A stretch of 64,000 nt of DNA, taken from NCBI GenBank assembly GCA_947683625.1, contig CANTUR010000164.1, positions 534,501 through 598,500 on the forward strand, given 5' to 3'. The stretch is from Mallotus nudiflorus. Taxonomy: Eukaryota; Streptophyta; Magnoliopsida; Malpighiales; Euphorbiaceae. The notes beneath the pieces are model-generated. The model was not told where the DNA came from. It saw only the letters and a list, made by a program, of their open reading frames with translations, and made no database searches. This document shows positions 1 to 11,107 of this stretch, one piece after another. The position numbers and the translations under genes are program-made. Position 1 is the stretch's first letter; every line of letters starts with the position of its first letter.

Positions 1-333
1 AATTCCCTATAAAATAAATAATTTCTCCAATGCCTCACAACCTGCACTACAGTATAAAACTCAACATCATAAGTGCTATAGTTTAATTTAGATCCTAATA
101 ATTTCTCATTGAAGAACACTTTAGGTTTGCTATTTTGACTCAACACTGTACCAATCCTGACCTTAGAAGCATTAGTATGTAGTTCAAAGGGCTGTGAAAA
201 ATTTGGCAACACCAAAATTGGTGCACTTGTAAAGTGATATTTAATCAGTTGGAAGGCTATCTTTGCCTCTTCTGTCCACTTAAACTTGCTACCCTTCATG
301 CAATCTATAATTGGGGCTATGATACTACTAAAA
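1..333 (-). pseudogene. E1 gypsy pol fragment: RT end and RNase H
   Basis: Minus-strand translation in shifting frames gives the RT-RNase H junction of a Ty3/gypsy polyprotein: a stretch reading FSSIIAPI, then KFKWTEEAKIAFQLIK, then APILVLPNF and a degraded first RNase H block (ELHTNAS, where an Asp is expected in place of Asn). This RNase H would degrade the RNA strand during reverse transcription. It continues directly from the RT fragment at 334-791 and runs off the left edge of the window, so integrase and the 3' LTR of this element are not visible. Frames are broken and no ORF survives. It belongs to the same copy as the RT, protease, gag and LTR pieces at 334-791, 2852-3566 and 32919-34866. 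Confidence 0.75.
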
Positions 334-791
334 TTAACAATAAAATGCTTGTAAAATGAGGCAAGACCATGGAAACTCCTCAGTTATGTTAATGTCTTTA
401 GTGTAGGCTACTATTTGATTGCTTGCACCTTTTATTTCATCAACCTTTAAACCAGCTCCTGAAATTACATAGCCCAAAAATAGCACTTTGGGGGCTATAA
501 ACACACACTTCTTCATTGCAGTATAAAAATTTTCCCTACGCAACATACTAAGAACCTCTTGAACATACTGCATGTGCTCTTCTGTGTTACCACTATAAAT
601 TGAAATATCATCAAAATAAACTGCAAAAAATCTGCTAATAAAAGGCCTCAGTAATTGGTTCCTTACATGCATAAAAGGATTAGGGGCATTAGACAAGAAA
701 AAGCATCACAAGCCACTCATAGAACCCCTCTTTAGTTTTAAACATTATTTTCCATTCATCTTTAGGCCTAACATGAATTTGATAGTACCGA
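334..791 (-). pseudogene. E1 gypsy reverse transcriptase, C-terminal half
   Basis: A 120-residue open stretch (334-696, minus) contains the RT catalytic motif YFDD at about residues 27-30, followed by the typical KCVF...LFLGYV segment. After residue ~90 the frame shifts. Upstream (697-791) other frames read RYYQIHVRPKDEWKIMFKT, the conserved RT block before the fingers-palm junction. That block is cut exactly at 791, where solo LTR A begins, and its N-terminal neighbour resumes at 2852. It is therefore one RT domain split by a later insertion. The first of the three catalytic acidic residues lies on the other side of the insertion. Chromovirus-type gypsy is likely; the exact lineage is uncertain. 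Confidence 0.85.
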
Positions 792-2851
792 TGTAGATGG
801 CAGGGTTTAGCGCGCATCCAAGATTTTAGCAACCGCAACACTGTTTAGGCTCAGAGCCTTAGAGAACACACTAACCACTGTCACAAAGACATGGCATGGA
901 GATGAAGAGTCACCACCTAGGGTAATAACTGGGACAAATCAAAAAGGTGGTATTCAATTCTCTAAAAGAAAGCTAGCACCACAACCAAGATTCTAGATAC
1001 GGAATACTAACTTCTCTTAGTCTCATGTTCTTTTAGAATAATTTTATAAATGATTATTTCATCCTCTAATTACATGCAATTTTATTAAACCTTAATTAAC
1101 ATCCATCTAACCCAAAAGGCAACAAGTCAATAAAATTACAAGTAAAAATGCATCAAAAAGGCAATGTCCATATGTCTAAACTATGTTAATTTTATTTTAT
1201 AAGTTAGCTAAGTCTACATATTATTTACAAATGAGAAATGAACTATAGGTGGGCCTACATTAATTAGTAAGCCTAGATCTATTTTTAGTCTTTCTAAGAT
1301 ATGAGCTTAAGTCTATTCAATTTTAAAGGAAAATTAAATTAGTGGGCATTGGTTTTATTTTAAGTGAAATGTGGGCCTAAGTCTATTTATTTTAAAAGAA
1401 ATGCAGTTAAGTGGGCTGAACTAAGTCTAGACAAGTTTTAATTAACTAAGTGGGCCTAAAATCTAATTAACCTAATAGGCCTAAATTGATTTTAATTATT
1501 TAAAACGTAAACCATTTTTTAAACTTATTTATTAAGTGGGTTAGACCTAAACGTGGGCTTGGGGCCCAAAAACATAAAAACATAAAAAAAACAAGTCAAA
1601 AACAAATAAAACACAAAAAATGGATCAAATAAACATTACAATGATTTTCTAAAAATCCTAAATTAATTGCATGCAAACCCTAATTTAAGCTAATGCCACC
1701 ATTGATTTTAATTGATTTTTACCCAATTGAACCTAATTACTAATTAATTTTAAAGTATAGAAAATTAAATTTTCACTATTCCCACTACTGGGGCTATTAC
1801 AAACTACGTACAAAATTAAAATTAAATAATTATATACCTAGAAATTAAAATAACTACACAGAACACCAAAAATAAATAAAAAAATAAAAAATTCCTAAAT
1901 CCTATTGAGAAATAACATAGGTTCTTCCATGGCATTCCATGAACTTTTTGCTCAATTTAAAAATAGGTAGTATCCTCCTCAATCCACATGCACATATCAA
2001 AACAAAAAAAATAAATAATCAGATTAGTAGTGAAATTAAATAATAGAAAAGAGAAAAATAGAATAAAAAATCGCAAAAGAAAAAAAATAGAAAGAATAAA
2101 AATGACATAAAAAAACATTGATGATTTAGATGCTGTGCAAATGCCCCTTTTTGACCCCTCAGATTAGGATTTTCACCGTTAAAATTAAATTGTTGTTGAT
2201 TCTGAACTGGGATTTAATTACTTTTGAAGACACTAGCAGTATCCAAAATTGGGGTTTTTTTAAAAAAAAAAAAAAGACCAAGGAGTGTGCGAGGTATTCT
2301 TCACGTCTAAATTTTAGGGTTTCTGCGTTTTTTTTTGTGTGTAAAAACTCACCAGAAAGAAAAAAATCCTCCAAAAAAGAAAGAAAAGTCCCCCGCACGC
2401 ATCTAGACTCCACTTTTTAAAACAGAGTTTGCGAGTACTGGTTTCCTCCAAAGGAGGAACAGACTCCTCTCTTCCAAAATAACCTGATAAGAATTTTGAT
2501 TTTTAAAGCATTTTGAACGCATTGAAATTTTCTTCAGATAATAATGAAGATAAAATTAAATTTTCAAAAATGCTGAAAATTCGATAAAAATACTCGAAAA
2601 AATCAACTTTTACGCATCAGAATTGTACAATGCTGATTGACATTAAATGCTGACTCTAATTTTTTTAAACTTTTAATTACCAAAAGACCCCTAAAAAATT
2701 GACTTATTTGCAATTAAACCCTAAAAAAATAATGCAAATTAGTCCTTAAAGTCTAGAAAATCGATAACCAGTTTCAATTTTTGAATGAATTTCATCATAG
2801 GGGCTTACGTCGCAATTGTGCACAATTGTATCCCGAAATTGGGTGCTTACA
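792..2851 (-). mobile_element. Solo LTR A, Tat/Ogre-type family
   Basis: This 2060-bp block starts TGTAGATGGCAGGG and ends GGGTGCTTACA. Read on the minus strand it is TGTAAGCACCC...CATCTACA, i.e. TG...CA-ended. It is homologous to LTR B (5619-7733, opposite orientation) and to the two LTRs of E5 (7740-9912 and 23436-25574). Flanking 5-mers are ACCGA (787-791) and ACCTA (2852-2856), a target duplication with one mismatch. There is no internal domain beside it, so it is a solo LTR, presumably left by LTR-LTR recombination. Apparent ORFs inside (for example 2130-2420) are chance readings of purine/pyrimidine tracts. It interrupts the RT of E1. Confidence 0.88.
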
Positions 2852-3566
2852 ACCTACTCTTCAAATCCAATTTACTAAATACAGTTGAGCCACTAATCTG
2901 ATTAAGTAAATCATTAAGATGAGGAATAGGAAATCTGTACCTGATAGTAATTTTGTTAATGGCTCTACTGTCCACATATATACACCAAGAACCATATTTT
3001 TTTTAGAGTTAAAAGGGATGGTACAACACATGGACTTAAACTATCCCTAATCTGCCCCTTAAATAGTAAAGCTTTAACCTACCTACGTAGCTCTTTATGG
3101 TCATAGGGACTCATTCTATAGTGCAACCTATTCAGTAGTGCTGCTCCTAGCTTTTAATTAATATGATCTTGAATATCATGTAGTGGAGGTAATCCATCGG
3201 GTAATTCATTAGGGAAAACATCACTGAATTCTGTATTTAATAGAGCCACTACATCTGGAACACTACTAGATTCTGCCACCTGTTTCCCCATCAATATACC
3301 TATTTATGACTCTTGTAACTCCTTATCAAATCGAGCTAAAGATAATAAGGAAACAGCTTCACTTGTAGGTTTAGGTTTCTCCAACACCTGTCTACTAGGA
3401 TGCAGCATAATTTTAGTTCCATTAAACATAAAACTATAGGTATTAGTTCACCCATCATAATTGACAACTCTATCATACTCCAAGGTCTACCTAATAACAA
3501 GTGAAATGCATCCATGGTTACCATATCACACCAAACAACATTTTTATATTTATACCAATTGAAAAA
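2852..3566 (-). pseudogene. E1 gypsy protease end, linker and RT N-terminus
   Basis: Minus-strand frames read, from 3566 downward: a protease C-terminal part with VVWCDMVTMDAF and LLLGRPW, a linker ending in an acidic FSDVFPNELPDGLPP-like stretch, then the RT N-terminus with RFPIPHLNDLL and STVFSKLDLKS, stopping at 2852. The protease and RT are required for polyprotein processing and cDNA synthesis. Many stops and at least two frameshifts make it dead. The right border at 3566/3567 is where copia element E2 enters. The matching N-terminal protease half is at 32919-33085, and the reading frame continues cleanly once E2 and one copy of its target duplication are ignored. Confidence 0.82.
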
Positions 3567-3571
3567 GAAAC

Positions 3572-4904
3572 TAAAATGAGTCCCAGAGGGGGGTGATAGG
3601 ACTATCAATAAAAATGATAAATTAAAAGAATTCTTTAGAAGAATTGAATGGAAGTTGAGAAGGAAGAATGAAGAACACAAAGATTTAAGGAGTTCAGATT
3701 CAACAACAATCCTACGTCTCCACCTAACTTATCCCTAAGTTAGGATTTTATTAATCACCCACAATCTTATTCACAAGATTAAGATTACATAAGAGTTTTA
3801 TGGATCACTCTTACAACCTTATAACTTGAGTTTTCAAGGCTCACTCAAAAACTAAATCCCAAGTGTTTAAATGGACAACACTTAAATCAATTCCTTTAGA
3901 AATAAATCTCACTTCCCTTCTAATTTATCCCAAGATTTAAGATGAAGATAAATTATATTTCTAACACACAACCAACTCTCATAAGATTTTATACAACCAA
4001 AAATTTATTTAAGAGAATTTTTAGAGCTCAATTGAATGCTTAAGAGATAATGAATGATAAACAAGTTTCTTAACCTTTCAATTGAATTCTAAGGAGTGTT
4101 TATATAAAAAAACACTAAAAAATATAGCTTTTTAATGTATCAAACATGTCTCCAACTTTTATAATTGATTTTGAATCAATTCTTGGACTTTTGGTAGCTC
4201 AAGGAATGCTCACGATCGTGGGAAGCCATCTTGGCTCGTAAGCATCCATTTGATGACCGTTGCATTAAAAAATATCCATTAAATACTATTATGGGTGTGA
4301 TCACGAGTAGCTCATAAGCACTTATGGTCGTGAGGTGCACTTGTGAGGAGTTCTATCTATTTTTTCCAAAACTATGCTCTAAAGGCACTATTCAAGGACA
4401 ACTAGTGACCACTTCATAAGATGCTTCTGAATGGGATTAAAAATGATTTATTCAACCTAAATTTTCTTCATAAAAGTTGTATATAATTGTCTTAGCTTTC
4501 TATAAAGCATCGAATCATCTTAATTGGACATCTTTATCTTAGGATATTATTGAAATACTTAGACTTTAGCAAATTGAAATGAAAGTTGCATATGATAAGT
4601 TCGATTGAAGATTTGCGTACCCAAATTAGCGCAGATTTTGACAATTAAGATCAATTTGGAAAGCTTAAGATGTCTACTTTAAAAGTGAAGGAGATCATTT
4701 TCTCATTATAGAGCTCTAAAGATGTCAAAAGTCTTCTTGAATCTCAAAGGTTGAATTAGCCCAAAAAATCACTATTCATCAAAACATGTATATACTTGGT
4801 ATATGTTTGGTATATAATTCCCTACAAACTTAGTTGAAATTATTAGTATCAAAATTTTTTATCAAATTCCAAAATTAGGAATTTGATAATGCAAATGGTC
4901 AGCA
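3572..4904 (-). repeat. E2 3' LTR
   Basis: A 1333-bp LTR homologous along its length to 31612-32918. On the minus strand it begins TGCTGACCATTTGCAT and ends GGACTCATTTTA, where the partner ends ...TCTTTTCA, so the terminal CA is mutated here. The two LTRs differ by many transitions and small indels (by eye around 10%), implying an old insertion. A CGATCG in this copy (4212-4217) is TGATCA in the partner, as expected for deamination at CG sites. Confidence 0.88.
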
Positions 4905-4920
4905 GTCTCCCCCTTTTTGG
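4905..4920 (-). other. E2 polypurine tract
   Basis: On the minus strand the sequence directly 5' of the 3' LTR is CCAAAAAGGGGGAGAC, a purine run in the position where plus-strand DNA priming occurs. Similar GGGGGA-type tracts recur elsewhere in the E2 3' region. Confidence 0.75.
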
Positions 4921-5618
4921 TTTTGACAACTAATTTTAAAAGATAATGAATAATGTGTGTGAGTGTGAAAAAATAAATAACATGTATAAGCATATTAATT
5001 AAAATAGCTCCCGCTTTCAAATTAAATTGTTGCATTATGTGAACAATTTTTTCCCCCTTAATATGTGCATAAAATAGAATATTTATCATATATCAAAGCA
5101 TATAAATAAATGAATTATCATAGCATGTAGAAGGGTTGATATAACATGTTTTTTAAAAAATAAAAAATAAAATAATCATAAAGGAGATAATTTTTGAAAA
5201 GATACCAATTTTTTTCTTTAACAAATATATTTCTTTATTTCTCCTCCTTTTTGGACATGATAAGAAATATAAGTTTAATACTTTATTCCCCCTTATTTTT
5301 TTAAAACTAAAACAAAATAAAAATTTAATATGAGGGACAATGTCTATCAAGATAAAGGTGTTAAAAACATGATAACATGATCATTAAAAAATCATGCTAG
5401 CCAACATGAAGGAAATAATTTCAAACATATATGCATGTAGTGCTACTATAATGCATCGCAAAATAGTACATATGCTATATTGAAACATCACATGATCATG
5501 TAGAGTTTAGCTAGCCAATCAATCATACATAATCATGTGGCACTTAGTATATCATAAATATAAACATAATTATTTATCCCCATAGCCCATGCATAATTAT
5601 TTATCCTCATAGCCCATG
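4921..5618 (-). other. E2 3' untranslated region, distal part
   Basis: AT-rich non-coding DNA between the E2 3' LTR and solo LTR B; short ORFs at 4862-5089 and 5153-5350 show no recognisable domain. It contains extra polypurine-like tracts (minus strand) near 5051-5060, 5241-5254 and 5286-5300. It also carries a direct repeat of CATAGCCCATG at 5581-5591 and 5608-5618, immediately at the insertion point of LTR B. It continues at 25575. Confidence 0.6.
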
Positions 5619-7733
5619 TGTAAGCACCCAATTTTGGAATGCAATTGTGCATGCGTGAGATGAAAGCCCTTATGATGAAAATTAATTAAGAATTGATCTC
5701 TAGTGTTGACTTTTGCAATTTAAAGGACTAAATTTAAGCTTTTTTAGGATTTAATTGCAAGAGTTAAAATGTTTTAAGGTCTAAATTATAGAAAAGTGAA
5801 TTTGGGGGGTTTTAATGAAATTTTGACAAATACAGGTAATGCCGATCGACATTACATAGTACTGACATTACATAATGCCAATCGGCATTACATAATGCCG
5901 ATCAGAATTTTGCAATGTCGACCCGTATTTTCCTTTACTGTTTCAATATTTTTTCCATAAAAAATCTAATTTTGGGCATATTGTCAAATTTTTATTGCTT
6001 CTGCACAAACACGTGCATGAATCTCTGATTTTGTTTTAACCCTTATCACTTTCTTTATATTGGGATTTTGATTTTTAAAAATGGAGAGTAGTTGTTCTCT
6101 AGCTCCCAGGATTGTGCAATCTCTCTGTGTGATCATAGGGGCTAGAAGTTATTTTTTGGATTTAAAAAGCCAAGAGAAAAAAAATTTTGAAGAGGCCAGA
6201 CTGCGCAAAGAAAACCTAGAAAAATTATAGACTCTACAAAAAAACCACAGAGCACAAAACCTGGTTCTTTTACCTTGTATGTTAAAAAAAAGTAAGAGTC
6301 TATATTACGTTTTTATGTGATTCAGTCCCAAGATCCAAAACACATATTGAGTCAATTCCATATATGGTGAAAATCCATTCTCAAGGGTCATCTAATATCA
6401 TTTGCATAACATTCCTTTTTTATTTTTCTTTTTCTTTTGTGATTTATTATTATTATTTTGTTATTTTTTTGGCTATTTAATTCCACTAATGTAATTTGTT
6501 TGTTTCTGTGTTTTCTTTTTGAGATTTGATAGGGGTTAAGGAGGATACCGCATGATATCCAAAAATTAAATAGAAGATCCATGAAATGCCATGGGTTTTA
6601 AACTGTGATTAGATCTAGGTTTTACTTTTTCTGTGATCATTATTTTCTGTGTTTTGTTGTGTTAATTCATTTGGGCTTGTACTTAATTTTAATTTCTAGT
6701 ACGTAGAACATTATAATAACCCCAGTAGTGAGAATAGTACAATTTTAATTTTATGCATTGAAAATGGATTAGTAATCAGGATCACTGGGTAAAGCTTTAA
6801 AATCAATGATGACAGTAGTAAATTAGGGTTTGCATGGAATTGAATTAGGGCTTTAGGAAATCACGTGTGGATGTATGTTTGATATGCTTTGGCATGTTAT
6901 TGTTTGATTAGTTGCATTTTTGGGTTTTTATCCTTTTGGGCCCTAAGCCCACATTAGGTCTAACGCCACTCAATTAATAGCCTTAAAATTGATCTATTAA
7001 TTTAACTCAAAATGAATTTAGGCCCATTTTAGGTTAAATAGACTTAGGACCACCTTTTTAATTAATAAAACCAACCTAGACTTAGCTCAGCCCATTTAAT
7101 TTCATTTCCTTTTAAAATTAAATAGACTTAGGCCCACTTCCCATTTTAAATAAAACAAATAGACTTAGGTCCACTTGTAAAATCCAATTTCTTTAAAAAC
7201 TTATAGATTTAGGCCCATTTTTAGATAATTAAAAATCAGTAGACTTAAGTTTACTAACTAATAAAAATGTAGGCCCACCTTTAGTCCATTTTCACTTGTA
7301 AGTAAAAAATGTAGAACTAGCTAACTTTCAATAAAATTAATATAGTTTAGACTTAGGGATGATGCATTTGAATACATTTTTTATGTGTGATTTTATGGAC
7401 AATATGCCTTAGGGTTAGATGAATGTTCAAATAGGGTTTAATAACATTACATGTAATTAGAAAATGAAATAATAATTTATAAAGTAATTCTAAATGAACA
7501 CGAGACTAAAAGAAGTTAGTATTCTGTTCCCAGAATCTCCTAGTTGTAGTGTTAACTTTCTTTTAGAGAGTCGAGTACCACCAATCGAATTGTCCCAGTT
7601 ATTACCCTGGGTGGCGACTCCTCATCTCCATGCTATGACTTTGTGGCATAGTAGTGTGTTCTCTAAGGCCCTGAGCCTAAATAGTGTCATGGTTGCTAAA
7701 ATCTTGGACGCGCGCTAAATCCCGCCGTCTACA
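5619..7733 (+). mobile_element. Solo LTR B, Tat/Ogre-type family, inverted
   Basis: This 2115-bp block reads TGTAAGCACCCAATTTTGG ... CGCCGTCTACA on the plus strand, with TG...CA ends. It is the reverse complement in layout of LTRs A, C and D. Flanks CCATG (5614-5618) and CTATG (7734-7738) look like a target duplication with one mismatch. No internal coding region adjoins it, so it is a solo LTR. Only 6 bp separate it from the 3' LTR of E5, which lies in opposite orientation. The ORF-like stretch at 7494-7718 is the same terminal segment that gives chance ORFs in the other LTR copies (7755-7982 and 23451-23678). Confidence 0.87.
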
Positions 7734-7739
7734 CTATGC

Positions 7740-9912
7740 TGTAAACGGCGAGGTTTAGTGCGCGTCCATGATTTTAGCAATCGCGACATTGTTTGAGCTT
7801 AGGGCTCTAGAGAACAAACTAACCACTATCATAAAGACATGGCGTGGAGATGAGGAGTTGCCACCCAGGGTAATAACTGGGACAAATCGAAAAGGTAGTA
7901 CTCGATTCCTTAAAAGAAAGCTAGCACCATAACCAGGAGATTTTGGGTACGGAATACTTACTTCTTTTAGTCTCGTGTTCATTTAGAATTACTTTATGAA
8001 TTACTATATTATCCTTTATTTACATGCAATTTCATATAAACCCTTATTCTAGCAATTAACTCTAAGGCAAACCAGTCATGAAAATACAAGTAAATAATGC
8101 ATTCATTTAAACATATAATCCCTAAGTTCGTCTAATATACATTGATTTTAATTAAATGAGATAAATCTACATGTTTTAATTTACAAGTGAGCTAAAGACT
8201 AATTCCTTTTAATTTTAATTAAATGAACCTAAATCTATTTATTTTAATTCTAAAAATGAGCCTAAATCTACAATTTATGGAGGTATTTAAATTAATGGAC
8301 CTAATTCTACATGTTTTAATGCTAAGGTAATCTTAAATCTACAAATTATAAAAAAACTTTAATTTAATGGGCTAAGTCTAATTAAATTAATTAGGTGGGC
8401 CCATGTCTAATTTATTAAATGGGCTTAAATTTAAATCTAATTACTTATGGGCCTAAAATGCATTTTAATTAATTAAACTTGAAAAACCTAAATTTAAATG
8501 GGCCAATTAGAATCTAGTATGGGCTTAAGGCCCAAAACACATAAGAATAAACAAACAAGCCTAAAACACATAAAAATAGATAAACAATCCCTAAAACAAA
8601 TAAAGTAAACAAGCTCAAAAACAAATAAAACACATTAAAACAATTAAATTAAAGATCAAACAACTAATTAAATTAATTCCTTCTAAAATCCTAATTTTCA
8701 TTAACATGCAACCTAAGTTAATCTACTTCCTCCATTGATTTTAATTAATTACCTAATTAAAATCCTAATTTTACTAACCAATTAATCAAAATAAACAAGC
8801 AATCACACATAACTCTACTATTCCCACCGTTAGAGCTATTATAATAATCTATTGAAAATAATAATAAAAATAATTAATACAACCCCAAAAATAAATAAAT
8901 AAAATAAAACAATAAAATAAAATAATAATAATAAAAAAAACCCTAGAAACTATATCTCTACAAGGTCTTATCCATGGCATTCCATGGACCTTTTATAGAT
9001 TTGATTCTCCATGCATAATCATCATGCGTTTTCCTCTATAATCACCATAAAAAAAAATTACGATTAGTGAATAAATTATAACAATAATAAAACAAAATAA
9101 AAATCAATAAAATAAAAAAAGAATAAATAAATCAAATAAAATAAGAAGAAGATGATGTTTATGAATGATCTTAATGAAGTGCTCCTCAGATTTTGTAAAA
9201 TCATCGCTTTTGATAGGTCTACGAATATTGTTCTTCAAAAACTTTCCAAAGATCTTTATTCAAGCAAAAGAATTTGTAGAGAATAAGATTTTTTCCTTTT
9301 TTCTTCTCTCCTCTTTTTCTTTTTCTTCTCGTTTTGCCTTCTTCTTTTTTCTCTCTCTTTCTCTTCATTTTTTTTATTGTTTCCTCTCCATTTTTTTCTG
9401 CCTCCACCTATTTTTAGAGCTAAAACCCTCCTTATATAGGGATACATCTTGAAACCCTAGTTATAAATTGATTCCTAAAAGACTTCTATTTCCTTAAAAC
9501 ATTATCAAAATAATTTTTAGAAGAATTTCAGACCAATTAAGATTTCAATTTATCTGGATAATTCAAGAATTAACAGAAGAATTGTACTTTTGAATCAGAA
9601 TTACATAATTCCGATCGGAATTACACAATTCTGACTAAAAGAATCACACAATTCCGATCGGAATTACACAATTTCGACCACTTTTTTTACTTTTAATTAC
9701 AAAAAGGTCCTTGAAAGAATTTAAGTTTTGCAATTAGGTACTTAAAAAGCATTATAATTTAGTCCATGAAAACATTAGATTCTTTCTTTGAAAAATGCAA
9801 TTAGACCCTTGAAGTTTCAAAGTTCAAATATTGAAAATCTATTCATGATATTTTCATCATTGGAGTCTTTTATTGCATCCATAACTCAATATCCCGAAAT
9901 TAAGTGTCTAAG
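7740..9912 (-). repeat. E5 3' LTR (copy C)
   Basis: About 2.17 kb, starting TGTAAACGGCGAGG on plus. Its inner end near 9912 is diverged (TCTAAG where copy D has TCTACA). Closely similar to copy D at 23436-25574. It contains a purine/pyrimidine-rich tract (9290-9400) and palindromic short repeats at 9594-9680. Together with LTR B it forms a large inverted repeat. Confidence 0.87.
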
Positions 9913-9924
9913 TTGCCCCCCTTT
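9913..9924 (-). other. E5 polypurine tract
   Basis: Minus strand AAAGGGGGGCAA lies directly upstream of the 3' LTR, the expected site of plus-strand priming. Confidence 0.65.
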
Positions 9925-10054
9925 GTCGCTATTTGCTTAACAAATTACGACAAAATGAACTAGCACCCAATTTCTTAATTAAAAGTTAGGATACTTACCT
10001 GTGTTTCATGAAGCTTTTGCTTATGAACTTGCTATACTTGGACGTACAACATTA
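9925..10054 (-). other. E5 3' untranslated spacer
   Basis: A short non-coding spacer between the polypurine tract and the minisatellite. No feature is recognised. Confidence 0.5.
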
Positions 10055-11107
10055 ATTTAAAATGACATATCATACTCGGTCGTATGATATTAACTATACT
10101 CGACCATATAGTCTTGGGTTAAAGGAACTCATTGTACTCGGTTATACAATACTGACTATACTCGGATGTGTAGTTTGAATTGAAAAGGAACATCACACTC
10201 GGTCATATAATGCCGACTGCACTCGATCGTATAGTTTGTTTTGAAAAGAAATACCACACTCGGTCATATGATGTTGATCATACTTGGTCGTATAATCTTA
10301 GTTGAAAATACATTATACTTGGTCGTACAATGTTGACTACACTCGGTTGTATAGTCTGAATTGAAAAGAAACACCACGCTTGGTTGTATGATGCCGATTA
10401 TACTCGATCGTATACTCTTAGTTAAAAATACATTATACTCGATCGTACAATGTCGACTACACTCGATCGTATAGTCTATTTTAAAAAGAAATACCACATT
10501 CGGTCGTATGATGCCAATTATACTCGATTGTATAATCTTAGTTGAAAATACATTGCACTCGATCGTACAATGTTGACTACACTCGATCGTATAGTCTGTT
10601 TTGAAAAGAAACATCACACTTGGTCGTATAATGCCGATTATACTCGATCGTATAATCTTAGTTGAAAATACATTACACTCGGTCGTACAATGTTGACTAC
10701 TCTCGATCATATAGTCTGTTTTGACAAGAAACATCACACTTGGTCGTATGATGCCGATTATACTCAATCGTATGATGTCAATTATAATCTTAGTTGAAAA
10801 TACATTGCACTCGGTCATACAATGTCGACTACACTCGGTCGTATGGTATGTTTTGAAAAGAAACATCACACTCAGTCATATGATGCCAATTATACTTGAT
10901 CGTATGATGCCAATTATACTCGGTCATATGATGTCAATTATACTCTGTCGTATAATCTTGATTAAGGAGAGACATCACACTCGGTCATATGATGCCGATT
11001 ATACTCTATCGTGTGATGTCGATTATACTCGATCGTATAATCTTGATTGAGGAGAGACATCACACTCGGTCGTATGATGCCGACTACACTTAGTCGTATA
11101 GTTTGTT
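10055..11107. repeat. Minisatellite with exact 120-bp higher-order period
   Basis: Built from variants of ACTCGGTCGTATGATGCC. The landmark ATAGTYTGWWTTGAAAAGAA occurs at 10231, 10351, 10471, 10591 and 10711, exactly 120 bp apart. Each 120-bp unit consists of four related subunits of about 24, 35, 24 and 37 bp, each beginning CTCGRTCGTA, so it is a doubled 59/61-bp repeat. After about 10740 the order changes and extra 24-bp subunits are inserted. The long ORF at 10264-10869 (minus) is a by-product of the period being a multiple of three. It lies in the 3' untranslated region of E5. Confidence 0.92.

Noticed and set aside
2130..2420. 96-codon ORF in solo LTR A
   Set aside because: Low-complexity sequence inside an LTR, with no counterpart kept open in the other copies.
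4921..5618. Envelope-like ORF that some SIRE elements carry after pol
   Set aside because: Neither 4921-5618 nor 25575-26420 shows a long frame, signal peptide or transmembrane pattern beyond repeat-derived readings.
7494..7982. Mirror-image 74-75 codon ORFs (also 23451-23678) as a conserved gene pair
   Set aside because: They are the same LTR terminal segment in inverted copies; conservation is explained by LTR homology.
9165..9452. ORFs rich in Phe/Ser and their Lys/Glu shadows (also 24916-25134)
   Set aside because: Produced by a pyrimidine tract inside the Tat LTR; low-complexity on both strands.
10264..10869. A 201-codon minus-strand ORF that might be a repeat protein
   Set aside because: It is generated by the 120-bp minisatellite, whose period is a multiple of three; the peptide only mirrors the DNA repeat and lies in a retroelement UTR.
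10055..11107. CRISPR-like array of regularly spaced repeats
   Set aside because: The units are contiguous and related throughout with no unique spacers, and the context is a plant retrotransposon.
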